The translations under genes and the position numbers were made by a program. A DNA stretch of 64,000 bases from contig LGRX02030289.1 of the NCBI GenBank assembly GCA_001247695.2, positions 1 through 64,000 on the forward strand, given 5' to 3'. Under the pieces are notes generated by a model. That model saw only the letters and a program-made list of their open reading frames with translations, did not search any database and had not been told where the DNA came from. Of this stretch, positions 18,222-28,346 are shown in pieces; within the stretch, counting starts at the first letter, position 1; the number at the start of each line of letters is the position of its first letter. This DNA is from Cymbomonas tetramitiformis. Lineage: Eukaryota; Chlorophyta; Pyramimonadophyceae; Pyramimonadales; Pyramimonadaceae.

Positions 18222-18311
18222 CTGCAGACTAGCACATAACTTAGGCAAGAACAATAGTATTATTATTAATATGCTAGTGTAATACAATTGGTGTTCTATC
18301 TTGTCTCTATT

Positions 18312-18848
18312 TTAAACTTGACTAAAGGCATGTTCGCACTTCTTGCACAAGTATGTCGTCGTGTCCTTGTCTTGTCCAAACTCTTTGAAGTACGGAATGT
18401 CAAAATAGTCGTATACTTGGTGGTCGTCGCTGTTTGAAAGCATACATCTTCCGCACGTATTGTACATGCAGACGTCGCACGTCCACCTTTGTTCGTTTAC
18501 CCTTGATATTGTTATTGTCTTTCGATAGGTTGGTGACTCCACGTAGTGTTCGCATTTTTCCTCACGTCGCGAACCTTCCAACGAACGTTCCAATGCGCGG
18601 CAATGCCAGTAATACCGTCGCCTTTCCTTGCTAGGAACAAACTCTAAAAGTTCTTGAGGTATTCCTATAGTATCTTCTTCAACATGATCGGTTTGAACTT
18701 CTTGTTCCTTGGTCACTCGATCGCCGGGATGAGCACGTGGTTGCGGGATTTGAGAAGGTTCGACTTCGTCCTCACAATCCAAAACTATTTCTTCCTCCAC
18801 AATAGTTTGCTTTGCTACGTTAGCACGAGTTGCACGTCGGTTAGGCAT
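18312..18848 (-). CDS. Zinc-binding protein, C-x2-C-x4-C-x2-C type (cargo cassette 2)
   Basis: 178 residues, start MPNRRATRANVAKQ (basic). An acidic region is followed by CEHYVES, then CDVCMYNTCGRC, about 35 residues, and CKKC near the C-terminus. The eight-cysteine arrangement matches the cassette 1 zinc protein (CWECEMKVCYFC...CDEC), although surrounding sequence differs. Probably a treble-clef fold binding protein or nucleic acid. A TTTGGG array lies directly upstream of its start. Confidence 0.6.
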   Translation of the reverse strand: MPNRRATRANVAKQTIVEEEIVLDCEDEVEPSQIPQPRAHPGDRVTKEQEVQTDHVEEDTIGIPQELLEFVPSKERRRYYWHCRALERSLEGSRREEKCEHYVESPTYRKTITISRVNEQRWTCDVCMYNTCGRCMLSNSDDHQVYDYFDIPYFKEFGQDKDTTTYLCKKCEHAFSQV

Positions 18849-18863
18849 AGTTTGTGTGAATAA

Positions 18864-18912
18864 GTTTGGGTTTTGGTTTGGGTTTGGGTTTGGGTTTGGG
18901 TTTGGGTTTAGA
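18864..18912. repeat. TTTGGG hexamer array
   Basis: Seven or eight units of GGTTTG, a telomere-like hexamer different from the TTAGAG arrays. It marks the right edge of cargo cassette 2, before the basic protein gene at 19,001. The 88 bases between are AT-rich and empty. Confidence 0.85.
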
Positions 18913-19000
18913 GTTGATATAAGCTTTCAGTCATATATTTATCATACAGTAAGTACTCATACAAAAGTCTTCTTGGAACTTAAAAGAGTTTTTCTTATAT

Positions 19001-19291
19001 CTACCATAATAATTTGTCGGCATAGAATCCATTAGAACCTTTCACAAGTCTATCTTTATTATGTCTTAGCTTGTAAAGTCTTCTTCTTTTTTGTGCATAC
19101 TCAATTCCTTTTGACTTGATATAAGAAGGATAGTCTAACATTCCACAAGCACCAATACTAGCTAGTTTCTTACCGGATTTCTTATCAAAGACATCTAATT
19201 TCTTGTTCTTATTTGTGGAAAGCTTTACAACAACATTTAATTTTTTTGCGTTTTTTTTCGTATGTTCACTTATTGTGTAATTACAAGTCAT
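19001..19291 (-). CDS. Small basic conserved viral protein (DUF5754-like), element 2
   Basis: 96 residues with the same DYPSYIKSKGIEYAQKRR core and YADKLLW end as the copies at 6467 and 53,202. It again has a cargo cassette at its 3' end, but here the divergent neighbour is the C5 methyltransferase rather than the lipase, showing that the modules to its right are exchangeable. Confidence 0.65.
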   Translation of the reverse strand: MTCNYTISEHTKKNAKKLNVVVKLSTNKNKKLDVFDKKSGKKLASIGACGMLDYPSYIKSKGIEYAQKRRRLYKLRHNKDRLVKGSNGFYADKLLW

Positions 19292-19303
19292 TTTATAATA
19301 ACA

Positions 19304-19978
19304 ATGAAAATATTAGAACTCTTTTGTGGAACAAAATCTTTTTCAAATGAAATTTTAACAAAAAACGCAAATTTTGAAAATTGTGAAGTAATAACATTAG
19401 ACATTATGAAAAGGTATAATCCAACAATACAATGTGATATACTTGAATGGAATTACAAAGAAAAGTATTTTCCAAAAGAATTTGATATAGTTTGGGCTAG
19501 TCCACCTTGCACCGAATATTCCAAAGCTCATAGAAGAAAACCTAGGAATCTATATTTGGCCGACAACATAGTGAAAAGAACCATTGAAATCATAAATTAT
19601 TTTAAACCGAAATATTGGTTCATAGAAAACCCAGCCGACGGTGGTCTATTACACCATAGAGACTTTATGATTCCATTATGTATGTATAAGCACACTTGTT
19701 GTTATTGTAGATATGGTTTTCCCTATAGAAAAATGACTAATATATGGACAAATATGAACGATTTGAATTTGAAAATATGTAATAAATCAACGCCTTGTGA
19801 TAGTAAACAAAAGTACGGCAAGCATTTATATACTGCCCAACGTACACAATCATCAAAATCCAAAGACAATATAGGTGTGAATGATGCTTATGTAATACCA
19901 CCAATATTATTGAAAGAATTGATAAAAGATTTACATTGTGGGGACAATAAATTCATTGAAATTCCTACGAAAAGCTGA
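19304..19978 (+). CDS. DNA cytosine-5 methyltransferase
   Basis: 224 residues from ATG 19,304 (MKILELFCGTKSFS, AdoMet motif I). Motif IV is IVWASPPCTEYS with the catalytic Cys, and motif VI-like WFIENPADG follows. A cluster CMYKHTCCYCRYGF comes after. It is shorter than the ~300+ residues of typical enzymes, with a reduced target-recognition region, as in other small viral members. Its 3' end overlaps the convergent ATPase gene by 48 bases. A second copy is at 49,028-49,699. Confidence 0.75.
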   Translation: MKILELFCGTKSFSNEILTKNANFENCEVITLDIMKRYNPTIQCDILEWNYKEKYFPKEFDIVWASPPCTEYSKAHRRKPRNLYLADNIVKRTIEIINYFKPKYWFIENPADGGLLHHRDFMIPLCMYKHTCCYCRYGFPYRKMTNIWTNMNDLNLKICNKSTPCDSKQKYGKHLYTAQRTQSSKSKDNIGVNDAYVIPPILLKELIKDLHCGDNKFIEIPTKS

Positions 19979-21356
19979 TGGATGATTTTGTTTCTTATGT
20001 AGATCGATAAACAAAAAGTCGTGTGGGTTTTGAATAGACTTTTTATATACATCATCAAATACTTCTTTTGATATTTCACCTGCACATTCTTCGGAAATAC
20101 AATCAATTTCTTTCATATTTTTGTTACGAAATACCAACATATGTGTTAAATTTCCACGAATAGCTTTCAATAACCCTCCACTATTAGAAGTGTATGATTG
20201 TGTAGCAAACAATAAGGTTGTGCCTAATGCACCGTCGTTAAGTTTTCCTAAATGTCTATGTTTAATTACTAAGTTACTTAATTTGGATGAAGGTTTCATT
20301 AAATCTGTCCCTTGGACATCATCAAAGAATACAACAATTATAGGCTTTTTACCATTGTATTTGTGTTGTGGAGGTTCAAAATCAGAGTCCGAAAATTCAA
20401 GTAATAAATCAACCGGAATATCATATATATTGATATCTTTTCTTCTCAACAACAACATTAATTTCTTATATCTTTTCAATTTTTCGTGATATTCTTCATA
20501 GTCGGTGGCTTCCTCATTTAATATACTTTCAATCTTTTCGGGAACATCCTTTGTTGGCTCTAAAACATCATTATCATCATCTAATGGAAGTCCTTGAAAA
20601 TAATGTTTATTGTTATGATACGTTGGTGAGACCAAAATCAATCTATCTAAAGCATTATTATTTTTCATTAATCTTAATAAATTAGATAAAGCTGTGGTTT
20701 TACCCACACCTCTTTTCGCCGGTAGCGGGTCATTTTTGTCGCTGTCGCAAGAATATTCCTTTGTCACAAGCTGCGACAAAAATGACCAATAGGTCCTTTT
20801 TGTCGCAGGCTACGACAAAAATGATAAAATGGTCATCATTGTCGCAGAAATTTATTTAGAATTGTAAAATTTTAACAAAACAAACCAGTGGGCAAACACA
20901 CAGCCGACGCAACGGTTATATTCGTTAATTAATAATAACAACCCTACGAAAAACATCCTCGGATGTACACACAGCATGAATAGAGCATGCACACAGCAAG
21001 CGAAATGCATGATGCCGATACAAATGTTCTAATATTACAATACTTACGTTGCTTTTACTAAGACTCGAGTTGCGACAATTACAAAACGAAAGCTAGTTGT
21101 AAATCTATTACGCCTTTGTAGGCCGCTCGTCTTCGATCTCGGCCGAAAGCTCCGCGTACTACACCGAATACGAGTTCCTGCAGAAGTCGAAATCTGCGGA
21201 GTCAGTCACAGAATAAATAATAAATCATCAACGCCGGTGACTAAACCATACTTGCAACTAACAGACAGACGTGAAGAATGAAAATAACAAACGGAAGACA
21301 GGATAAAACGACACGATGACGCACGAGATCCTGCAAAAAACAGCACGCTAGTCAGC

Positions 21357-21419
21357 AGAAATGTTGGGAATCGAACCCAACCCGAAGGCCAAGATGCGCA
21401 ACGGGCTCCAAGCATTCCC
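21357..21419 (-). ncRNA. tRNA-like Pol III unit 1
   Basis: On the minus strand, GGGAATG at the start can pair with CATTTCT at the end (7 bp with wobble), and TTGGG-TTCGATT-CCCAA forms a T arm with a perfect B-box (GGTTCGATTCC). Only ~32 bases lie between, too few for normal D and anticodon arms. A T6 run (Pol III stop) follows 15 bases downstream. More likely tRNA-derived than a working tRNA. Confidence 0.5.
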
Positions 21420-21539
21420 AAAACTAACGAAAGAACTGCTATGACGATTGTCGAATGAGCGTGCTGTCCTGCAACAGCAGCACTGCTGTCGCCGAAACGA
21501 AACGCATGCTATCCTGCAAAAAACAGCGCGCTAGTCAGC

Positions 21540-21602
21540 AGAGGTGTTGGGAATCGAACCCAACCAGGAGGGCAAAACGCCTAACGGGCTCTAAGCACTC
21601 CC
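21540..21602 (-). ncRNA. tRNA-like Pol III unit 2
   Basis: Same length and plan as unit 1 (63 bases; same TTGGG-TTCGATT-CCCAA arm, T6 downstream) with a different central part, 183 bases away. The flanking TGCAAAAAACAGC...GCTAGTCAGCAG segment is also repeated, so the whole unit is a tandem repeat. Confidence 0.5.
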
Positions 21603-21676
21603 AATGTTAAAACGAATAAGCATGCGAGTCGCCAACAACGCACGAGATCCTGCAGAAAACAGCACGCTAACCTGCA

Positions 21677-21727
21677 AAAATGCCGAACCTCACGGGCAGA
21701 TTGCCCAGAGCTCCAATCAATCCCGGC
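21677..21727 (-). ncRNA. tRNA-like unit 3, degenerate
   Basis: Contains GATTGGAGCTCTGGGC...GAGGTTCGGCATT, resembling units 1 and 2 but with a poorer B-box, and the same downstream CTGCAGAAAACAGCACGCTA (T4). Probably a decayed third unit. Confidence 0.3.
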
Positions 21728-22736
21728 GTAAAACCGAAAAATAAAATAGCAAACAGTACTGAAGGAAACAACAACGAATACTAGTCAGAAAACAACAAAA
21801 CACAGAAGTATGCAGGGGTTGGTCGGTGTCGGCGCCTGAGAATAATGTGTTGACGGCCGCGGAAAGGATAGTTGTTCAAGATGTGACGCTACTATCTCAG
21901 GATCGAGTGAGTACAGTATCCCCGGGGGTGTCACAGTGACGTGGCAGATCATCAATATTGTGACCAATTGGCATCCGAATTTTCTGGTGGCCGTGACGCG
22001 GACTGTGACGCAGTCGAAAAACAGTCGACTGGAGGGCTGCTGTGACACTGGATCTTCTACATCCTAGATGCTTGCGACGGTCTTGTGACACTTCTTGTGA
22101 CAGCCCCGCGATTTGATTTCCGATGCAGATTTCCGATCGATCGAGCGGATTTCTGTGAATTTACTGATCATGCGGTTTGTCGACGGTTCGATCGTTCGGT
22201 CAACAAACAGTCGACTGGAGGGCTGCTGTATCTTCTACATGCCTGCGACAAAAATTAGATTCGGTTTCCAAGTCAGATTTCATTTTGACCGATCTAGCGG
22301 TCGGTCGAAGGTCCGATCCTTCGGTCGACAGACAGTTGCGACAACCTGAAGTTTAAAATTTTGGATGACGAAAATTTTTGGGGCACCTTGACACTGTTCG
22401 AACGACGATGTCGTATTCATGTCTCCATTTATTTTCTGAAAACCTTCTTTACCCCTTTAAGGGGACGAACAGAATTCACTGTTTTTTTGAGAAGATTCTG
22501 TTCGGTGGTCTCGCGACAAAAGAATATTCTGCGACAGCGACAAAAATGACCAGTGGTGCGACAAAAAGGACCAGGTACCCTTTTCGCCACGGCCAAAATA
22601 ATTCCGTGTAATTGAATAAAATTTGGTTCGGTATCAATTGTAAATGCTGAATTTTTTGGAATTTGAATACCATACTTTTGATCATTTATTTTTTGAAAAG
22701 ACATTTGTAAAAGCAAAAGTTTCCTTATAATAAAGA

Positions 22737-23195
22737 TTAAAATTCTGGAAATAAAGATTTATATGTTTTGTGGAATTGTTTGTCGTGATTCAAAACATCA
22801 TTGTAAGTTGGAGGACAAATTTCATTTGACTTCTCCTTTTTGATTTTTGATTTTTTTGATTTTTTTATTATAACTTCAGGTTCACTATCACTAGATTCAC
22901 TAGAATCACTTTCAACGACAATAACTTCCTTTTTCTTCTTTGGTTTCTTCAAAGACTCTTTTCCTTGATGAATTTCTTTTTCAATAGATTTATCAATAAT
23001 TTCAGGTTTAATTGTTTGTTGAATTTTCTCTTGAGCTTCTTGTAATTCTTTTTTATTTTCCAATTCTTTTGCAAGCTTAATATCTTTTTTGGCCTCAGCA
23101 TTTTTCTTTCTAGTTTCCATAGCCTTTTGTCTAGCGATTTTCAGTCTCTCTAAAGTAGCTTCGTCCGTAATTTTTTCACCTTTTTTGAATCCCAT
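22737..23195 (-). CDS. MGFKK-type lysine-rich protein, intact
   Basis: 152 residues, start MGFKKGEKITDEATLERL. Residues ~20-85 are a charged helix (Lys/Glu/Ala), then KKKKEVIVVESDSSESSDSE, and a conserved C-terminus PPTYNDVLN...FHKTYKSLFPEF. The PPTY sequence matches a PPxY late-domain motif for WW-domain (Nedd4-type) ubiquitin ligases; the element 1 copy has PPTY too. Such motifs serve virus budding or recruitment of ubiquitin ligases, so a virion or accessory role is possible, but this is inference. Confidence 0.6.
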   Translation of the reverse strand: MGFKKGEKITDEATLERLKIARQKAMETRKKNAEAKKDIKLAKELENKKELQEAQEKIQQTIKPEIIDKSIEKEIHQGKESLKKPKKKKEVIVVESDSSESSDSEPEVIIKKSKKSKIKKEKSNEICPPTYNDVLNHDKQFHKTYKSLFPEF

Positions 23196-23261
23196 ATTAC
23201 AATATATAAGAAAATATTTTTCTAATAATTTTTAATCCTTTCTAAAAAAGATATATATTTT

Positions 23262-23975
23262 CTAAAAAGAGTTTTCAAATGCTATATCAAAATATTTTTT
23301 ATTTATTTCAATTCCTATATAATTCCTATTCAAATTTTTTGACACAACTCCTGAAGTGCCAATACCACAACAAGGATCGATGACTAAATCATTTTCATTA
23401 GAATATGTTTTTATTATCCATTCAAATAGATTATACGGTTTTGCACAAGGATGTTTGCTTTTATAATTTCCATTAGAAAACTTTATAACACTTCGAGGAA
23501 ATCTTTTTCCGTCCAAACATATAGTAGGCGTTCTATCCGTGTAATGAGTATATAATTCAGTTCTAGGTCCTTGACCTTGTCTAATATATGGTTTATTTCC
23601 TTCTATTTTTATTGGATTATAAGTTGGTAAACGTTTATAAAATACATATATCATTTCGTGTGATCTCAAAGGCATTTGATTGGCGTGGTAAAATCCTAAG
23701 GCCATAGTTTTTTCATAGACTAAATCGTATCTAAACCATTTTTTATTGCTTTCAATGATATTATGTCCATATTTTGTTGTTGTTGTAAATATATAGACAC
23801 AATTCTTTTTACCTATTCTTTTTAATTGTGTCCATAATTGATCCAAATCAATAACATCTTTATCCCAAGAACAATTAGTCTGATTATATGGCAAATCACA
23901 TATAAATAAATCTGCTGAATTACTTTTAATTGTTGGTAAAATTGTGAAACAATCGTTATTATATATTTCATACAT
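23262..23975 (-). CDS. DNA N6-adenine methyltransferase, element 2
   Basis: 237 residues, start MYEIYNNDCFTILP. Motif IV DLPYNQT near residue 32 and the AdoMet motif DPCCGIGTSG near 205, both intact. Closely related to the copies at 2427 and 49,744. Convergence with the MGFKK gene and divergence from the small gene at 24,040 show the local gene order has been rearranged relative to element 1. Confidence 0.8.
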   Translation of the reverse strand: MYEIYNNDCFTILPTIKSNSADLFICDLPYNQTNCSWDKDVIDLDQLWTQLKRIGKKNCVYIFTTTTKYGHNIIESNKKWFRYDLVYEKTMALGFYHANQMPLRSHEMIYVFYKRLPTYNPIKIEGNKPYIRQGQGPRTELYTHYTDRTPTICLDGKRFPRSVIKFSNGNYKSKHPCAKPYNLFEWIIKTYSNENDLVIDPCCGIGTSGVVSKNLNRNYIGIEINKKYFDIAFENSF

Positions 23976-24039
23976 ATTTTTACTTTTATTTTTTTGTGAG
24001 TTTCAAAACAATTTAAAAAATAGGTTATACTTTATAATA

Positions 24040-24372
24040 ATGGAAAATATCAGTGAAGCATTTCCAAAGTATACTAAAGTTACATCAAAGAATGGAAAAG
24101 TCTATTATAAAAAACCTCTAGACACAAATAGAAGAGATAAGAATAAATATTACGAAAATCATAAAGCAAAGTTACAAAAGCAAATGACTATACAAAGAAT
24201 TGTAGAAAATAAAAATGTATCTATAATTACTTTGAAAAAACATAATATAGACAAAATTGAAATAATTAATATTTTTTCTAATAAAATAAAAGAGTCTCCT
24301 GAAAATTTTGACAAACTTCTTGAAATTCAAAATAAATTCATTGAAAAATTAAAAGTAACAAATACCACTTAA
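24040..24372 (+). CDS. Small basic protein upstream of the polymerase
   Basis: 110 residues from ATG 24,040 (MENISEAFPKYTKVTSKNG). Lys-rich, predicted helical (NKYYENHKAKLQKQMT), no cysteine motif. It lies 30 bases before the polymerase gene on the same strand; its stop overlaps a partial CCACTTAAAGA box. A homolog begins at the left edge of the window. Function unknown; polymerase-associated terminal protein or DNA-binding protein are guesses only. Confidence 0.5.
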   Translation: MENISEAFPKYTKVTSKNGKVYYKKPLDTNRRDKNKYYENHKAKLQKQMTIQRIVENKNVSIITLKKHNIDKIEIINIFSNKIKESPENFDKLLEIQNKFIEKLKVTNTT

Positions 24373-24402
24373 AGATTACGTTACATTATAAGTATAATAA
24401 AA

Positions 24403-27400
24403 ATGTTCTATAATAATATGCCACCTAAAAAGAATAAAGATGAAAAAGATAAAGGCAAAGCACCTATGACACAATCAAAGAAAACTAATTTAAAAAAGAT
24501 TAAGAATTATAGGGCCGGAAATTTTCGTGCATCAAGTTCTAGACAATTAACACAAGAACAATGGAATAAGATAACAAAATTTGAAAAAGAAAAAATTGAT
24601 GAAGATTCTACAAGAAAAGACAAAAGGGAGGCAATACAAGATTTAATTGAAAAGTATGAAAATGATAATGATAAAAAGAAAAATAAGCCTGAATTAATGT
24701 CTAGACAAGAATATGAAGAACAATTTACAAATAAAAATGTGACAAAAGAATATGTTGATAAAGGTGGAAATTCCGGAATAAGTATGAAAATAAATTTCAA
24801 TCGTTTTTTGGGAAAGCCTTTAGAATATTGGATGAAAGTAATTAATAAAAAAATTGATCAAAATTCTGAAGATGTTAAACACTTTCAATTTGGAATATCA
24901 TTTCAAAATGGAGAATCTGATTTTATGAGTGCAAAAGATGAAACTGATTTTTATAATAAATTAGATGGAATGATTCAGTCCGGAGATGATAGAGGTCGTG
25001 CAAATTCAATTACAATTTCATTATTAAATTTCAAAAAACTAAATGGAAAAGGTGCTCCTTTACCTATGCCAAAAACGGTACAAGAATTGAAATCCAAAAA
25101 AAGTGTGATTACCATTCAGGATAAACAATGTTTTGCCAAATCTTGCCTTGTAATGTATTATAAAGAAAATGCATCTTATAATGTGTACAATCACATTTGT
25201 AAAAATACACGAAATAGATTAACAAAAGAAGCCATAGAATTGATGAAAGAATTAGAATTTAATCCTAAAGACGGTATAGGATTTGATGACATTAATTTAT
25301 TTGAGGAAAAGTTTGATAGAAATATAATTATTCACGGAATGACTGATTTGGGTTGTACAATAATGTACCCACCTTCAAAAGAAGGGTTACCCGAAAGACT
25401 TGAATGGAATTTTGTTTATTATCATCTTGACTCAAGTTTTGGTCACTTTGAACCTATTACAAAAATTGAGGCATTTTATGGAAAAATACACAAATCAAGA
25501 TGCAATAAATGTCGTAGCAAATTGTGTGATTTTTCAAAAACGAAAACAAAACAATATATTGATTGGAAACAAGCTATTTATTGTCAAGAATGTAATATAA
25601 AATTTCTGAATAAAAAATGTTATGAATTACATAAGAAAGGGACAGCTTGTAAATACTTTCATAAATGCAAAGGTGAATGTAAACAAATATATGATACAAG
25701 AAAAGAACAACATATTTGTGGACACGAATATTGTCCAAATTGTAAATTATATTGTGATGTAAGAAATCATATTTGTTATATTACAAAGAAAAAACCAAAA
25801 GAAATAATAGAAGTAGAAAAAATAGGATTTTTTGATTTTGAGGCATATAACGAAAAAAAGCACGAAGTCAATTTAAGTGTTACACAATATTCAAATGGAG
25901 AATCATTTATTCATTACAACATTGAAGAAGCTTGCAAATTTCTTTTTTCTAATCAACACAAAGACTTTACTTTTATTGCACACAATGGAAGTAAATATGA
26001 TTATGTATTGATTGTTGAATACATAATGACAACAATGAATGAAATTCCCGAAATTGTGCAAAATGGTGGTAAAATAATGTATTTGAAATATCAAAATGTT
26101 ACATTGATGGACAGCTATTTACATCTTACAAATCCTCTTAGCAAATTTTCAAAAATATTCTCTTTGAAAGGAGAGAAAAAGGGCTATTTCCCTCACAAAT
26201 TTAACACGCCCGAAAATAAAGAATACATAGGTCCACTTCCCGATAAACATTATTATGGTTTTAATCAAATGAAAAATGAAGCCCGGAAAGAATTTTTGGA
26301 TTGGTATTATTGGAATGAAAAATTCACTTTTGATATGAAGAAAGAAATTTTAGAATATTGTCAAAGTGATGTGAGAATTTTACGATTAGGATGGATGAAA
26401 TATAGACAAATGATTTTGGAAATAACAAATGATGAAATTGATCCCACAAGTTATTTGACTATTGCATCTTTAACTCAAACTATCCATAGGTATATACATA
26501 TGCCTGAAAATTCAATAGCAATATTGAGTACTATTACAAAAGGTAAACAACAATCAAAAATAGGAGACAAATGGTTAGAATATATAAAGCATACAAATAA
26601 GATAGAAAATCTCATAAAGGAGTACAAAATTCCTAATTTCTATTTTGGAAATAATGCAAGACATAAATATGTAGATGGTTATGACCCTGCAACAAATACG
26701 ATTTATGAATTTTTAGGAGTTTATTGGCACGGAAATCCTGAAGTGTACAAACACAAAATGTTTAGAAAGAATTACAACTTTAATAAAACATTTTTTCAAT
26801 TGAATGAAGAAACAAATAAAAGGCTTGAAAAATTAAAAGAATTAGGATATAATGTCGTGTTCATTTGGGAAAGTGAGTTTAAAGATTACAAAAGCACGAT
26901 GAAAATGTTATCAAATTTTTGCATACATATGATGTACCAATACATTTTAGAGATGCATTATTTGGTGGTAGAACAGATCCTAAAAAATTGTATTATAAAT
27001 GTAAAGAAGACGAAACAATTAGGTATGATGATTTTACAAGTTTATATCCTTGGGTTTTAAAATATTGTTTATTTCCTTATGGACATCCTTCAAAAATATA
27101 TAATGAAATTGACTTATTGGGTATAAGAAATATTGAACAATTTTTTGGGGTTATAAAGTGTACCATTATTCCTCCAAATGATTTGGAAATGGCTGTGTTA
27201 CCATTGAGGACCCGGGGACAGTCCAAGATGGAAAAGCTTACATTTCCATTGACAAAAATGACGGGAACTTGGTGCACCGAAGAAGTTAAATTAGCTTTGA
27301 AGAAAGGCTATGTGATAGAAAAAATTCATCAAGTTGTACACTGGGAAAATACATCTTATGAAATATTTGAAAGTTTTATTAATACTTTTTTGAAAATAAA

Positions 27401-28328
27401 ACAAGAGGCTAGTGGATATCCTGATTGGGTACAAAGCGAGAAAGACAAAGATTTATACATTGAAAAATATTTTAAAAAAGAAGGAATCTTGCTAAACAAA
27501 GAAAATATTTTTAAAAATAATGGAATGAGAACCATAGCCAAGCTTTTTCTTAATAATTTGTGGGGAAGATATTGCTTGAAACCTAACAAAAGACAAAATA
27601 AATATTGCAACAATGCTGAGGTATATGACATTTTATCAGATTCTAGAAATGATAATATTGTTATTCAACCTATTCCACAAATAAATAATGATGTAAAATA
27701 TCATATAGGATTTAATATATTAGATGAATATGCTGAAACAAATTTTAGTGTCAATGAAGTTATTGGTGTTTTTACTACCGCTTATGCAAGAATTAAATTG
27801 TACAATTTAATGGATGATGTAGGATTTGAAAATGCATTGTATCACGATACGGACTCGGTGATTTATATTGAAAACAAAACAAATATGCATATTCACAAAG
27901 AACAATTAGGAGATTATTTAGGCGAATTGACTGACGAATTGTATGATGATGAGAAGAAAATATATAAAAAATGCATTGAGTATGTAGCCACAGCACCTAA
28001 ATCATATTCATTATTATTTGATGATGGAACAACAATGACTAAAGTCAAAGGATTTTCATTAAATTTTCAAAATTCACAAAGTCTAAATCATAATGAAATA
28101 ACAAATATGATGTTAAATGAACAAGACAAAGTAATTGAAATAAAATATGATGTTTTAAGAAAGCCTAAAAAATCATCACTTACCGATAAACAATATGCAG
28201 CTCTTGGTATTGAAACAAGAAGTGAAACAAAATCATTTTCCTTCAATTATGATAAAGGTTTTATTCAGTGGGAAACATTTAATATATTGCCTTGGGGACA
28301 CAAAAATATTGCTAATGACAATAAATAA
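24403..28328 (+). pseudogene. Protein-primed family B DNA polymerase, one frameshift
   Basis: About 1,300 codons. A basic N-terminus (MPPKKNKDEKDKGK; ATG 24,418 is an alternative start) leads to a Cys-rich region (CNKCRSKLC ... CPNCKLYC, residues ~365-455). Exonuclease motifs follow: FDFEAY, IAHNGSKYD and YCQSDVRIL (near 475, 525 and 650). Polymerase motifs come after the shift: DFTSLYP (27,030), KLFLNNLWGRY (27,540) and YHDTDSV (27,840). This is the polinton/PLV type that primes from a protein. The frame breaks in a T run at 26,916-26,920, one T short relative to the copy at 62,301. Apart from this the gene looks functional, so an assembly error is plausible. Confidence 0.85.
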
Positions 28329-28346
28329 AAATCATTATAATAAACA

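Larger units (their letters stand above)
20721..22579. mobile_element. Non-autonomous DNA transposon (MULE-like) inside the ATPase gene
   Basis: The ends match as inverted repeats: GGTAGCGGGTCATTTTTGTC on the left and GGTACCTGGTCCTTTTTGTC on the right (reverse strand), with further inner copies of GACAAAAATGAC at both ends. The flanking 9 bases CTTTTCGCC are duplicated (20,712-20,720 and 22,580-22,588). A 9-base duplication suits Mutator-like elements. No transposase frame is visible. The interior is GC-richer than the viral DNA and holds tRNA-like units and a duplicated segment containing CAGTCGACTGGAGGGCTGCT (near 22,022 and 22,206). It probably reflects host DNA. Confidence 0.75.
19931..22704 (-). 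pseudogene. A32-like packaging ATPase split by a transposon
   Basis: The 5' part (22,704 down to 22,580) begins MSFQKINDQKYGIQ and ends VAKRG; the 3' part (20,720 down to 19,931) resumes KRGVGKTTALSN, i.e. inside the Walker A loop. Between them lies a 1,859-bp insertion bordered by a 9-base duplication. Downstream motifs, VVFFDDVQG (Walker B) and FLFIDLHKK, are kept. The ATPase is divergent from the element 1 copy. As it stands it cannot make a working ATPase, so element 2 would need packaging help. Confidence 0.75.

Noticed and set aside
21357..21602. Functional tRNA genes
   Set aside because: Only 63 bases, no room for normal D and anticodon arms, and no convincing anticodon loop.
21785..22349. 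Short open frames within the transposon as a transposase
   Set aside because: All under 100 codons, overlapping on both strands, with no catalytic motif.
24365..24375. CCACTTAAAGA before the polymerase as another copy of the slot promoter
   Set aside because: Only 11 of 13 bases match and they overlap the end of the preceding coding frame, so chance similarity is likely.
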